DNA of 44,616 nt from an uncultured Erysipelotrichaceae bacterium (GTDB lineage Bacteria > Bacillota_I > Bacilli_A > Erysipelotrichales > Coprobacillaceae), in the NCBI GenBank assembly GCA_947074115.1, contig CAMTOK010000005.1, positions 1 to 44,616 on the forward strand. Reading direction: 5' to 3'. The translations under genes and the position numbers were made by a program. Position 1 is the stretch's first letter. Each line of letters opens with the position of its first letter. Below are positions 23,861-32,976 of this stretch, piece after piece. The notes below the pieces were generated by a model that was given only the letters and a program-made list of their open reading frames with translations, searched no databases and was not told the origin of the DNA.

Positions 23861-25590
23861 TATTTTTTCTCTTCGATTTGATTTAAAATCATTGAAACAA
23901 ATTCATCTAATGATACAGTTGTTTGTTTTTGTTCACCATATTGACGATAAGTCACAGTTTTTTCATCTCTCTCTTTATCTCCTAATACAAGTTGATAAGG
24001 GATTTTTCTCATTTGTGCTTCTCTAATACGATATCCTAATTTTTCTTCACGGTCATCCATTTCAACACGGATACCTTTATCTTCTAACAATTTAAAGACT
24101 TCTTGAGAATATTCTAAATGATATTCATTTTTTACTGGAATGACTTTGATTTGTGTTGGTGCTAACCATAATGGGAATGCGCCAGCGAAATGTTCAATTA
24201 AGATTCCAATAAATCTTTCAATTGATCCAAAGATAACACGGTGTAACATGACTGGTCTTACTTTTTCACCTTTTGAATCAATGTATGTGATATCGAATCT
24301 TTCTGGTAAGTTCATATCTAATTGGATTGTTCCACATTGCCATACTCTTCCTAATGAATCTTTAACATGGAAGTCTAATTTTGGACCATAGAATGCACCA
24401 TCTCCAGGATTAAGTTTATAATCTTTCCCAGCAGCAACACATGCTTTCGCTAATGCGTCTTCACTTAAATTCCAAACCTCGATATCACCAATGAATTTAT
24501 CTTCTGGTCTTGTACTTAATTCAATTGAATAGTCAAGGTTAAGACTTGAATAAACTCTATCAATAAATTTAATTAATCTCACGATTTCACTTTCAATTTG
24601 TTCTGGTGTTAAGAAGATATGTGCATCATCTTGTGTAAATGTACGTACTCTAAATAAACCATTTAACGCACCACTTGCTTCATGACGATGTACTTGTCCT
24701 AATTCTCCCATGCGCAATGGTAAATCTTTGTATGAATATAAACTGTTTTTATAAACCAATAATGATCCAGGGCAGTTCATAGGTTTAATCGCAAAATCAC
24801 GATCATCAACTTCACTTGTATACATGTTTTCTTGATAATTTTGCCAATGTCCACTTACTTCCCATAATTCTTTAGACATCATGATAGGTGTTTTAATGAA
24901 TTGGTACCCTTCTTTAGCATGTTCTTCATACCAGAAATTTTCTAAAGTATTTCTTAGTAACATACCATGTGGTAAGAAGAATGGCATACCTGGAGCGTAT
25001 TCACTCATCATAAATAATCCTAATTCTTTACCTAATTTCTTATGGTCACGTTTTTTAGCTTCTTCTAATAAGTTTAAGTGTTCTTCTAAAGCTTCTGGAG
25101 TTGGTAAACAAACACCATAAATTCTTTGTAAGACTTTATTGTCTTTATCACCTTTCCAATAAGCTCCTGAATGTTTCACAAGTTTAAAGTTTTTACATGC
25201 TTTTACTGTTTCAACATGTGGTCCTCTACATAAATCAATGAAATCTCCTTGTTTGTAACAAGTAATTGTTCCATCATCTAAACCAGAGATTAAGTCCAAT
25301 TTGTATTCATCTTCTTTAAACATTTCTAAAGCTTCTTCTTTAGAAATTTCTTCTCTAACAATTCTTTTTCCATCTTTACAGATTTTTTTCATTTCTTTTT
25401 CAATACGTGGGATATCTTCGTCTTTAATAACATCACTCCCTAAATCAACATCATAATAAAACCCTTCACTGACTACAGGTCCTACCCAGAATTTTGCATG
25501 TGGGTAAAGATGTTTAATTGCTTGTGCCATAACGTGTGCACAAGAATGGTTTAACATACTGACTTCTTCATTTTCTTTAAAATCAATCAT
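23860..25590 (-). CDS. thrS: Threonyl-tRNA synthetase lacking the TGS domain
   Basis: A 576-residue class II synthetase, about 60-70 residues shorter than the usual ThrRS because the N-terminal TGS domain is absent. It begins directly at the editing domain: HSCAH (15-19) and CRGPH (Cys121, His125) are the metal and editing motifs. The catalytic domain (PMNCPG, QVHRHEASGAL, RTFTQDDAHIF) and the anticodon-binding domain follow. The start at 25590 has GGAG at good spacing and overlaps the GNAT gene by 8 bp, so the short form is real and not a miscalled start. Expression is controlled by the Thr T-box ahead of the GNAT gene. Mollicute ThrRS are similarly short. Confidence 0.95.
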   Translation of the reverse strand: MIDFKENEEVSMLNHSCAHVMAQAIKHLYPHAKFWVGPVVSEGFYYDVDLGSDVIKDEDIPRIEKEMKKICKDGKRIVREEISKEEALEMFKEDEYKLDLISGLDDGTITCYKQGDFIDLCRGPHVETVKACKNFKLVKHSGAYWKGDKDNKVLQRIYGVCLPTPEALEEHLNLLEEAKKRDHKKLGKELGLFMMSEYAPGMPFFLPHGMLLRNTLENFWYEEHAKEGYQFIKTPIMMSKELWEVSGHWQNYQENMYTSEVDDRDFAIKPMNCPGSLLVYKNSLYSYKDLPLRMGELGQVHRHEASGALNGLFRVRTFTQDDAHIFLTPEQIESEIVRLIKFIDRVYSSLNLDYSIELSTRPEDKFIGDIEVWNLSEDALAKACVAAGKDYKLNPGDGAFYGPKLDFHVKDSLGRVWQCGTIQLDMNLPERFDITYIDSKGEKVRPVMLHRVIFGSIERFIGILIEHFAGAFPLWLAPTQIKVIPVKNEYHLEYSQEVFKLLEDKGIRVEMDDREEKLGYRIREAQMRKIPYQLVLGDKERDEKTVTYRQYGEQKQTTVSLDEFVSMILNQIEEKK

Positions 25591-26113
25591 TTTTTTCTCC
25601 TATCCAATATCTTAATATATTTTCATTTGATTTTTTATTTATAAATGTGTTTTCATAAATGCCACCACATTTTTCAATCGTTTTTCTTGAACCAACATTC
25701 TCCTCGTGGCAGGTGACAAGAATGTTATCGATCCCATGTTTATGTAAACAATCGATCGCATAGTTGAGCATTAACGTCGCAATACCTTGATTGCGATAAT
25801 CAGGGTGTACACTATAACCAATATGACCTCCTTGATTAAAAAGGAACTCATTTAAGCCAAAACGTATTCCTAAATAGCCAAGGATACATTGATCTTCTAC
25901 ATATAATAAAGTCACTCCTGGAACAATCCCCTTAGGTAAGTTTTCACCACTTCGAATGATCTGTTCTAAATGAACCCATCGTTCAAAATGAGGTGAATAC
26001 AATTGATAGAACCCGACACTATTGATATGTGATGGATTCACTTCTTTATTTCTTTGGTAATACGATTCAATCATCTCTCCTGTTATATCTTCAGGTAAAA
26101 CAAAAGTCCTCAT
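25583..26113 (-). CDS. GNAT-family N-acetyltransferase in the thrS operon
   Basis: A 176-residue GNAT protein. The acetyl-CoA site is YSVHPDYRNQGIATLML (about 115-131), and the Asn-rich HEENVGSRKTIEKCGG block is typical. The start follows AGGAGG. It is the first gene after the Thr T-box and overlaps thrS by 8 bp, so it is made only when Thr-tRNA is uncharged, together with the synthetase. The substrate is unknown; being tied to threonine starvation it might act on an amino acid, aminoacyl-tRNA or a ribosomal protein, but nothing in the sequence decides. Confidence 0.88.
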   Translation of the reverse strand: MRTFVLPEDITGEMIESYYQRNKEVNPSHINSVGFYQLYSPHFERWVHLEQIIRSGENLPKGIVPGVTLLYVEDQCILGYLGIRFGLNEFLFNQGGHIGYSVHPDYRNQGIATLMLNYAIDCLHKHGIDNILVTCHEENVGSRKTIEKCGGIYENTFINKKSNENILRYWIGEKND

Positions 26114-26340
26114 AAGCTCCTCCTAATAAAAAAAGCCCTCATCCAAAGGACGAAAGCATCGTGGTACCACCTTAATTTATTATATATAGACTATATAACC
26201 TCAACACTTTAACGCAGCTATACGACATCTCTTTCGAGCGTAGCTAATAGGGAGTACTCTTATAGTTCATGGGAAACTCTCACCAACCGTTTCCTCTCTT
26301 AACACTCTGTATAAGAACATATCCTAAATTGTAGCTTGTA
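26114..26340 (-). ncRNA. T-box leader (threonine specifier ACU) of GNAT-thrS
   Basis: On the minus strand the leader has a stem I with base TCTTATA/TATAAGA, a GGTTGGTGAGAG distal element, and a specifier loop GAACTA giving codon ACU (Thr) at 26264-26266. The canonical T-box sequence AAGGTGGTACCACG is at 26160-26173, followed by a terminator. Binding of uncharged tRNA-Thr would favour the antiterminator and allow transcription of the GNAT gene and thrS. Confidence 0.93.
26127..26157 (-). terminator. Regulated terminator of the T-box leader
   Basis: GCCCTCATCC (26135-26144) pairs with GGACGAAAGC (26148-26157), including wobble pairs. Seven or eight T follow on the minus strand. Confidence 0.88.
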
Positions 26341-26345
26341 CATTT

Positions 26346-26373
26346 ATTTTACAACAAAGTTATAAATTGTCAA
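26346..26373 (-). promoter_or_regulatory. Promoter of the T-box-GNAT-thrS transcript
   Basis: On the minus strand TTGACA (26368-26373), 16-bp spacer, TAAAAT (26346-26351). Predicted start is about 26339. Confidence 0.75.
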
Positions 26374-26383
26374 GTCTTACTCA

Positions 26384-26725
26384 TTATAATATTAATAATT
26401 GATTTCTATACAATTCTATTGAAATAACAATATTGATCCAGAAATCAAGCGAAACCAAAACTGAAAGAAAAGTGATCCCGATATAGTTCATTTGTAAGCA
26501 GAGTAATGAAAGATAGATTCCCCACATTAAATAAAAACCAACGACAGGAGATTTTCTGACAGTATAATATGCAAAGACATATCCTAATGAAATTAAATAT
26601 CCTTTTGCATATAACCATGTTTCAGGTTCTAGGGATAACCATATCAATTTAAAATGCCACTGTATAACTATAAAAGGAATTAGTATAAACGCTATTGATG
26701 TTATTAAGTTGAGAGTTTTTTTCAT
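26384..26725 (-). CDS. Small hypothetical membrane protein
   Basis: A 113-residue hydrophobic protein with about four predicted membrane segments (about 6-26, 40-56, 62-80, 84-106) and a positive N-terminus (MKK). The start at 26725 has GGGG at about 9 bases and a promoter upstream. It is a single gene between pyk and the thrS leader, with no family I recognise. Function unknown. Confidence 0.7.
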   Translation of the reverse strand: MKKTLNLITSIAFILIPFIVIQWHFKLIWLSLEPETWLYAKGYLISLGYVFAYYTVRKSPVVGFYLMWGIYLSLLCLQMNYIGITFLSVLVSLDFWINIVISIELYRNQLLIL

Positions 26726-26757
26726 CTTTTCATACCCCTTTTTTATTGTTATACAAC

Positions 26758-26786
26758 ATTATATGCTCAATAAAAAAATAGGTTAA
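26758..26786 (-). promoter_or_regulatory. Promoter of the small membrane protein gene
   Basis: On the minus strand TTAACC (26781-26786), 17-bp spacer, TATAAT (26758-26763). Confidence 0.55.
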
Positions 26787-26789
26787 TAT

Positions 26790-26820
26790 AATAAAAAAAA
26801 GAAAGGGATTCCCTTTCTTT
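26790..26820 (-). terminator. Terminator of pfkA-pyk
   Basis: AAAGAAAGGG (26798-26807) pairs with CCCTTTCTTT (26811-26820) around ATT, with a T-run on the minus strand. Confidence 0.9.
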
Positions 26821-26825
26821 AAATA

Positions 26826-28250
26826 TTATTTAACAGTGATTAATTGTAAGTAACTTGTTGTTCCTTCAACACCTGGTGTACCACCAGTCACTAAGATTGT
26901 TTGTCCAGCGTCTACACCATTTTCAATAGCGATAACTTGAGCTAAATCTAATAAACCTTGAGTTGTATCCATTGCTTTACAAGTAACAGCTTTAACTCCC
27001 CAGTTTAATGATAATTTTCTAGTTGTATCTCCGTGTGGAGTTGCAGCGATAATAGGACATTCTGGTCTATATCTTGACATTTTCTTAGCTGTAAATCCTG
27101 ATTCAGTAAATGCGATAATTGCAGCAACATCAAATTTGTTTGCAATTTCAGCAACTGACATACAGATTGCTTCAGAAGCATCAGTTGAAGCAGTTCTAAC
27201 TGCTTTTCTGTGTAATGATGCATAGTCTAAAGTTGCTTCAGTTCTTAAAGCAATTTTATCCATAACCATTACAGATTCTTCTGGATATTTACCTTGTGCA
27301 GATTCTCCAGATAACATGATTGCATCAGTTCCATCATAGATTGCGTTAGCAACGTCAGATACTTCTGCTCTTGTTGGTCTTGGATTTTCTTGCATAGATT
27401 CAAGCATTTGAGTTGCAGTAATAACAACTTTTCCTGCTTCTTTACATTTTGTGATTAATTCTTTTTGAATTAATGGTACATCTTCAGCTGGTACTTCTAC
27501 CCCTAAGTCTCCACGAGCAACCATGATCCCGTCAGTTACTTTAAGGATTTCATCCATGTTTTCAACACCTTCGCTGTTTTCGATTTTAGAAATGATTTGG
27601 ATATCAGGTTTTCCTGATTCAACTAATACTTTTCTAACATCGATAACGTCTTGAGCACGTCTAACGAAAGAAGCTGCGATGTAAGTTACATCTTGTTCAC
27701 ATCCGAATTTGATATCTGCGATATCTTTTTCTGATAAGTATTCGAAACCTAATTTGATTCCTGGAACGTTAATTCCACGTTTGTTTTTAACTTTACCATC
27801 GTTAGCACATACAGTAACGATATCAGTTCCTTCAACATGGTCAACTAATAATTCAACTTGACCATCGTTAACTAGGATAAATCCACCAGGTTTAACGTCT
27901 TTGTATAATTCTTTATAAGAAATTGTGAAACGATCAGATGTTCCTTCAATATCTTCAACACAAATAGTTGATACTTGACCTTTAACGAAAGTCGCTACTC
28001 CACCTTCGAAATCTCCCGTACGGATTTCAGGTCCTTTAGTATCTAATAAAATCGCACAATTTGTCCCTAATTCTGCATTTACATCACGCATTGTTTGCAT
28101 TTTTTTCCCGTGTTCTTCATGATCACCATGAGAGAAGTTACAACGCATAACATTCATACCAGCTAATACTAATTTTTTTAGCATTTTTGGTGATTCAGAA
28201 GCAGGTCCGATAGTACAAACAATTTTCGTTTTTTTCATTTTTTCTATCAT
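26826..28250 (-). CDS. pyk: Pyruvate kinase
   Basis: A 474-residue enzyme: KTKIVCTIGPASES near the N-terminus, MRCNFSHG, the ATP/Mg site MVARGDLGVE, and TATQMLESM, all diagnostic. It makes pyruvate and ATP from phosphoenolpyruvate in glycolysis. It has the standard bacterial length without the extra C-terminal PEP-utilising domain found in Bacillus. AGGAG lies about 10 bases before the ATG. It is 35 bp downstream of pfkA, the usual Firmicutes pfkA-pyk pair, so the two regulated steps of glycolysis are cotranscribed. Confidence 0.97.
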   Translation of the reverse strand: MIEKMKKTKIVCTIGPASESPKMLKKLVLAGMNVMRCNFSHGDHEEHGKKMQTMRDVNAELGTNCAILLDTKGPEIRTGDFEGGVATFVKGQVSTICVEDIEGTSDRFTISYKELYKDVKPGGFILVNDGQVELLVDHVEGTDIVTVCANDGKVKNKRGINVPGIKLGFEYLSEKDIADIKFGCEQDVTYIAASFVRRAQDVIDVRKVLVESGKPDIQIISKIENSEGVENMDEILKVTDGIMVARGDLGVEVPAEDVPLIQKELITKCKEAGKVVITATQMLESMQENPRPTRAEVSDVANAIYDGTDAIMLSGESAQGKYPEESVMVMDKIALRTEATLDYASLHRKAVRTASTDASEAICMSVAEIANKFDVAAIIAFTESGFTAKKMSRYRPECPIIAATPHGDTTRKLSLNWGVKAVTCKAMDTTQGLLDLAQVIAIENGVDAGQTILVTGGTPGVEGTTSYLQLITVK

Positions 28251-28285
28251 ACTTAATTAATCTCCTATATCTTCTAGTTTATATA

Positions 28286-29245
28286 TTAACGAAGTTTAAG
28301 TACGTCTTCGTAAATACCATTATTGATCACACGTTTATGACCTAATACTTCTTGAATTGGTAAACCAACGATTTCACCTTTTACGTCACTCACGCAAAGA
28401 CCACCTTTACCTTCTTCAAGTAATTCTACTGCTTTAACACCCATACGGCTTGCTAAAACTCTGTCTCTTGCAGTTGGACTTCCTCCACGTTGCATGTGTC
28501 CTAAAACATTCCCACGTGATTCAAATCCTGTTGCTGCTTCGACTTTTTTCGCCAATTCATTCACATCAGTAATGTGTTCTGTAATAACAACTAAAGCATG
28601 CTCTTTTCCAGAAGCTTTAGATTTCTTTAAAGTTTCAACAACCTCGTCTTCGTTGAATCCACTTTCACTTGTAATGATCATTTCTGCACCACATGCAAGT
28701 CCTGCATGAACAGCAAGATCTCCACAGTATCTCCCCATAACTTCTAAGATTGTGCATCGTTGATGTGAGCTTGATGTATCTCTTAATTTATCAAGTGCAT
28801 CAACTATTGTATTTAATGCCGTATCGAAACCGATTGTAAAATCAGTATCTGGAATATCATTATCAATTGTTCCTGGAATTCCAATACAATTGATTCCCAT
28901 TTCTGTTAATTTTAAAGCACCATTATAACTTCCATCTCCACCAATAACAACAAGAGCTTCCATACCAACTGTTTTCATTTGTTCGATCGCTTCTTGTCTG
29001 ACTGCTGGATCTTTAAATTCTGGAAAACGTGCTGATTTTAAGAATGTTCCCCCGACATTGATAATATTTCTAGTAGAATTTCTATCAAACTCTATAAAAT
29101 CACCACTGTGTAAACCTTTATATCCAAGTTTAACACCGTAAACTTTAATTCCTTTATTTAAACATGTTCTTGCGACAGCGCGCACCGCAGCATTCATTCC
29201 TGGAGCGTCACCACCTGAAGTTAGGACTCCTATACATTTAACCAT
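28286..29245 (-). CDS. pfkA: ATP-dependent 6-phosphofructokinase
   Basis: A 319-residue PfkA of normal length. [17 protein letters not shown] is the ATP site; [19 protein letters not shown] holds the catalytic Asp and substrate site. It phosphorylates fructose 6-phosphate. It leads the pfkA-pyk operon from a promoter with an extended -10 box. Confidence 0.97.
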   Translation of the reverse strand: MVKCIGVLTSGGDAPGMNAAVRAVARTCLNKGIKVYGVKLGYKGLHSGDFIEFDRNSTRNIINVGGTFLKSARFPEFKDPAVRQEAIEQMKTVGMEALVVIGGDGSYNGALKLTEMGINCIGIPGTIDNDIPDTDFTIGFDTALNTIVDALDKLRDTSSSHQRCTILEVMGRYCGDLAVHAGLACGAEMIITSESGFNEDEVVETLKKSKASGKEHALVVITEHITDVNELAKKVEAATGFESRGNVLGHMQRGGSPTARDRVLASRMGVKAVELLEEGKGGLCVSDVKGEIVGLPIQEVLGHKRVINNGIYEDVLKLR

Positions 29246-29275
29246 AACCCTTCTCCTCTCAGCAATTTCTCTAAG

Positions 29276-29290
29276 ATAATACCATAAAAG
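29276..29290 (-). promoter_or_regulatory. Extended -10 promoter of pfkA-pyk
   Basis: On the minus strand TATGGTATTAT, with TATTAT at 29276-29281 and TG one base before it. The -35 is poor. dnaI ends only 40 bp upstream with no clear terminator, so read-through from the replication operon is also possible. Confidence 0.5.
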
Positions 29291-29320
29291 ACACTCTTAT
29301 TCTACACTTTTTTTATGTTT

Positions 29321-30229
29321 CTAGCCTTGTTTTGTAAGACTTTCAACAATTAGTTCTTTGCTTAACGCTTTCATTTTTGTTAATAAAGTATTCGCACGGA
29401 TCTCATCACCTTTTTTGATAGTATACACCTGTTTCAATTCTTTATAACCGTATAAACTTGTAAAAAATGTCGGAAGCTTATTAATTTGTCGATACGATAA
29501 GATTGTTAATAAGATCTCATCCCTTGACCAAGCTGTCGCATTCTCTTCACCAATAGCGTCTAAAACCAAATATTCAACATTCATCACTTTATCTAAAAAG
29601 CCCTGATTTTCACCACTTCCAAAACTTGCCTTTAAATCAAGTAAGTATGTTGGGAAGTGAACAAAACCAACTTCATGACCTCTTTTTGTCAGTTCATACA
29701 TGAGTGATGCAAGTATTGTTGTTTTACCAACACCACTGTCACCATGAAGAAACAAACCTATATGATTAGGTGATTTTAAGTACTGTAATAAATAAGTTAA
29801 TGTGATCTCATTGTAATTTGATAATGGTGTACTACGACACAAATCAAGACTGACAAAGTCTTTTTCTAAAATATCATCATGAACATTTTTGATCACAAAT
29901 CTTTTAAGTAATTCTTTTCTTTCTTTTAAAACTTGACCAAACTGACAAGCTTCTAATTCAACAATAACCTTATTATCATAAAACTTTAATACTTTTTCTA
30001 ATCCTGGATTTTCTTTAGGACATTGATTTAACGATTGACAATTTTGACACGTCATCACATCATCATGATAATCTAGGAATTCTACCCAATATTCATCTAA
30101 GATATTTTCTCTTAAATGATTCATGTCTAGAAATTCTCTAATGTGTTTTTGTCTTGATAATTTTAATAAACTCTCTCTTTTTAAATCACCAATATCTAAA
30201 CCTTCTAACAAGTTTCCGACTGGTCTCAT
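29321..30229 (-). CDS. dnaI: Helicase loader DnaI (AAA+ ATPase)
   Basis: A 302-residue protein with an N-terminal zinc-binding domain (CQNCQSLNQCPKENPG, then EACQFG) and a C-terminal AAA+ domain with Walker A GDSGVGKTT. It loads the replicative helicase with DnaB/DnaD at the primosome. Walker B reads YLVLDAIGEE: the second acidic residue, normally Asp, is Ala. The start overlaps dnaB by 4 bp (ATGA) with GGAGG inside dnaB. It is the last gene of the replication operon. Confidence 0.92.
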   Translation of the reverse strand: MRPVGNLLEGLDIGDLKRESLLKLSRQKHIREFLDMNHLRENILDEYWVEFLDYHDDVMTCQNCQSLNQCPKENPGLEKVLKFYDNKVIVELEACQFGQVLKERKELLKRFVIKNVHDDILEKDFVSLDLCRSTPLSNYNEITLTYLLQYLKSPNHIGLFLHGDSGVGKTTILASLMYELTKRGHEVGFVHFPTYLLDLKASFGSGENQGFLDKVMNVEYLVLDAIGEENATAWSRDEILLTILSYRQINKLPTFFTSLYGYKELKQVYTIKKGDEIRANTLLTKMKALSKELIVESLTKQG

Positions 30230-31473
30230 AATTGCCCCTCCTTAAGTTGTTTCATTAATTCTTGTAAACTTTCTGAATCACTTTGTTTGGTTTGTGGAAC
30301 ATCTTCTAATTCATGAACTGTTTTTTCAACAGGTTTACGATCTTTCATTAACTCATGATACGCATCCATACCTGTATGAATATTTTTTCTTGCCCAAGTT
30401 GCTCCTACTGCTTCACAATAACGTTTTGATAATCGTCCATCATTATTCCCAAGAACGTAATCAATTAAAACATTAACAACAGAAGGTTCTAACCCAAGTT
30501 GGCCCACAAGCATTTCTACGATTTGTAAATCATGAATAACTGGTTCTTTTCCACCTTGTTTGATTTTTAATAATTCGTATGGAGATACACTATCTAAATG
30601 TTTAATATGTTGAACAATCGGATTGTTTTCTGTTGAATGATTTTGATATTGAATTGGTTGTTTTAAATTCACATTTTTAAAACTAGAGACTTGATCAACA
30701 TCCACATATTGATTGACTTTCAATCTAAAATCACTTCTTCTTAATCCTTGAAGATCAATTGATTCTTTCACTAAGCCAGCTAATGTCATAGCGTCAATAG
30801 AATAAACCAATCCCAAATCACCAATATATTTTAAGTCATCTTCTTTGAGTAGAGAACGATTCACTTGATATTGTGTTAATGCCTCTAGTAGAAGTTGAAT
30901 ATCATATTCAACTTTAGGAGAAGATGCACTTGGTGATAAAAATTCTTCATTTAGATTTAATATTTTTCCAGATTTTTTATAGTGTTGTATTTCAAAAACA
31001 TCATTAAATGAAGCAGTAATATTATCATACTCTGCTTCATTTTCTTTATTGACTTTGAAGTATTGTATTGTTTTTGTAAAATCATCTTCTGATAAAGATT
31101 CTTTTAATAAATTATGTAGTATTTGATTTTTAAAGAAAGCTCTCAATGATAATGGAGATTGTAAGTGATAAAGATATTGAGTTAAATCATCTTTATGTTT
31201 CACTAATGTTTTCAATAAACCAATTGCCTCTAAAACTCTTAAGTTCTTTTCAATCTCTTCAAGAGGTAACATCGTCACTGTATTTAAACGAGTGATAGAT
31301 GTTGGTTTGATGAAACGTGTCATTCGTTTAGATTCCATATATAACATCATATATAAATGTGTTGCTTGTTGTCCAATTAACGGTTGATAAATATAGTAAA
31401 TCATATCCGTTTGAACTTGATCTAACGGATATCCTATTTCTACTTTATAAAAATCACTCATGTATAATTTCAT
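30226..31473 (-). CDS. dnaB: Primosomal protein DnaB (replication initiation, DnaD/DnaB family)
   Basis: A 415-residue protein of the Firmicutes DnaB/DnaD type, not the replicative helicase. The N-terminus (VEIGYPLDQVQTDMIYYIYQPLIGQQATHLYM) and the later DDLKYIGDLGLVYSIDAMTLAGLV and VEMLVGQLGLEPSVVNVLIDYVL blocks fit. It acts with DnaI in loading helicase and attaching the origin to the membrane. It overlaps coaE by 20 bp and dnaI by 4 bp; position before dnaI is the conserved Firmicutes order. Confidence 0.88.
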   Translation of the reverse strand: MKLYMSDFYKVEIGYPLDQVQTDMIYYIYQPLIGQQATHLYMMLYMESKRMTRFIKPTSITRLNTVTMLPLEEIEKNLRVLEAIGLLKTLVKHKDDLTQYLYHLQSPLSLRAFFKNQILHNLLKESLSEDDFTKTIQYFKVNKENEAEYDNITASFNDVFEIQHYKKSGKILNLNEEFLSPSASSPKVEYDIQLLLEALTQYQVNRSLLKEDDLKYIGDLGLVYSIDAMTLAGLVKESIDLQGLRRSDFRLKVNQYVDVDQVSSFKNVNLKQPIQYQNHSTENNPIVQHIKHLDSVSPYELLKIKQGGKEPVIHDLQIVEMLVGQLGLEPSVVNVLIDYVLGNNDGRLSKRYCEAVGATWARKNIHTGMDAYHELMKDRKPVEKTVHELEDVPQTKQSDSESLQELMKQLKEGQL

Positions 31474-32050
31474 ATTCCAGCACCCCTAGCACCCTATTGA
31501 TTTCTTGATACAATTCATTAACCCCTAATGAATTATCGATAATATAATCTGCATATTGTTTCTTTATTTCAATTGACATTTGTTGTTTCATTAAATGAAG
31601 TGCTTTTTCTTTTGTGATATGATTTCTGTTCATTAATCTTTTCACTTGTATTTCTTCATTTACATAAACAACAATAACACTATCGCACATCTTATCAAGA
31701 TGCGTTTCATAAAGCAATGGTATATCAAGGAAAATCATTGAATCGTGACATGAATCTATTGATTTTTGCATGTTTTCAATGACAAAAGGATGAATAATAT
31801 TTTCTAATTTATTTTTCATCTCTTTATCATGAAAAACAATATCTCCGAGTTTCTTACGATCGACTTGACCGGATTCATCTATACAGCCAAACTCATCACG
31901 AATTTGGTCATACCCCTTAGTCCCCTTCTCTATTGCATCCCTTGCGAGAACATCAGCATCGACAACCTGATAGCCAAGTTCACGTAAACGGGCAGTCACT
32001 GTGCTTTTCCCCACAGCGATTGACCCCGTTAATCCTATAACCTTAACCAT
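31454..32050 (-). CDS. coaE: Dephospho-CoA kinase
   Basis: A 198-residue P-loop kinase; Walker A GSIAVGKS (9-16), and IFLDIPLLYE in the CoA-binding region. It makes CoA from dephospho-CoA, the last step of CoA synthesis, and so supplies the phosphopantetheine donor needed by ACPs. It overlaps both neighbours (8 and 20 bp). Presence between mutM and dnaB is a known Firmicutes arrangement. Confidence 0.95.
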   Translation of the reverse strand: MVKVIGLTGSIAVGKSTVTARLRELGYQVVDADVLARDAIEKGTKGYDQIRDEFGCIDESGQVDRKKLGDIVFHDKEMKNKLENIIHPFVIENMQKSIDSCHDSMIFLDIPLLYETHLDKMCDSVIVVYVNEEIQVKRLMNRNHITKEKALHLMKQQMSIEIKKQYADYIIDNSLGVNELYQEINRVLGVLEYEIIHE

Positions 32051-32975
32051 TGATTGTTTCCTTAATTTGATTTAAGACTTCAATACACTTTAAACTGTCA
32101 GCATGTGAAAAACGTAAGCTCTCAATCTCCCCAGCATGTAAACAATTATGAACTTCTTCAATTTCACCATAAAAATCATCAAAACAATAATCTCTTTTCA
32201 TTGTCATTGTTTGACCATCATTAAAAGTCACACAACATTCTGTTGGTCGATAGAAAGGTGTCAGTGTCATTGTTCCTTTTGTCCCAACAATAACGCCACA
32301 CTTTTCCCTAGCCTCATCAATAGAGACATTCAACTTTGCACTTTGGCCACTTTCAAATGTCATCGTTGATTCAACGTGTGAATCAACGCCATATTTCATC
32401 CTTGACATCGTTTCAATAGATTGAATAGGTGAATTGATAAAATCTAAAATAAATGCTGTGTTATAAATGCCAACATCATAAAGGGCTCCCCCCTGTTTTT
32501 TATCATAAAGATAATGATGTTCCATATAAGGAACATCAGAACAAAATGATGTTTCTATATGTTTAATGTCTCCTAATTCACCATCATCAATAAATTGATG
32601 AATATCATCCATCAGTGGAATAAAGCGTGATTTCATTGCTTCTAGGAAAAAGACATTTTGAGTTCTTGATAAATCAATAAGTTCTTGTGTATCTTTTTTT
32701 GATAATGTTGCTGGCTTTTCACAAAGGACTGCTTTGTTATACTTTAATGCAAGGCGTGCTTGTTCTAAATGATCAAAGTGTGGTAATGCAATATACACAG
32801 CGTCAACTTGTTCATCTTGGTATAACGCTTCATAATCACGATAAACAACAACATCTTCATCAACATCTTTAGATCGCGATGCTACAGCGTACAATTCCCC
32901 TTGTTGACTGTATGATAATCCTTTTATAAATCTTTTTGCGATATTTCCATAACCAATAATACCCCAACGATACAT
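32043..32975 (-). CDS. Gfo/Idh/MocA-family NAD(P)-dependent oxidoreductase
   Basis: A 310-residue protein: Rossmann domain with GYGNIAKRFIKG (8-19), then ALPHFDH and LCEKPATLSKKD (the EKP catalytic motif), and a C-terminal alpha/beta domain with GGALYDVGIY. Family members oxidise or reduce sugars and related compounds; the substrate here is unknown. It is placed between mutM (1 bp) and coaE (8-bp overlap) in an operon otherwise given to replication and repair, which is unusual. Confidence 0.88.
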   Translation of the reverse strand: MYRWGIIGYGNIAKRFIKGLSYSQQGELYAVASRSKDVDEDVVVYRDYEALYQDEQVDAVYIALPHFDHLEQARLALKYNKAVLCEKPATLSKKDTQELIDLSRTQNVFFLEAMKSRFIPLMDDIHQFIDDGELGDIKHIETSFCSDVPYMEHHYLYDKKQGGALYDVGIYNTAFILDFINSPIQSIETMSRMKYGVDSHVESTMTFESGQSAKLNVSIDEAREKCGVIVGTKGTMTLTPFYRPTECCVTFNDGQTMTMKRDYCFDDFYGEIEEVHNCLHAGEIESLRFSHADSLKCIEVLNQIKETING

Positions 32976-32976
32976 A

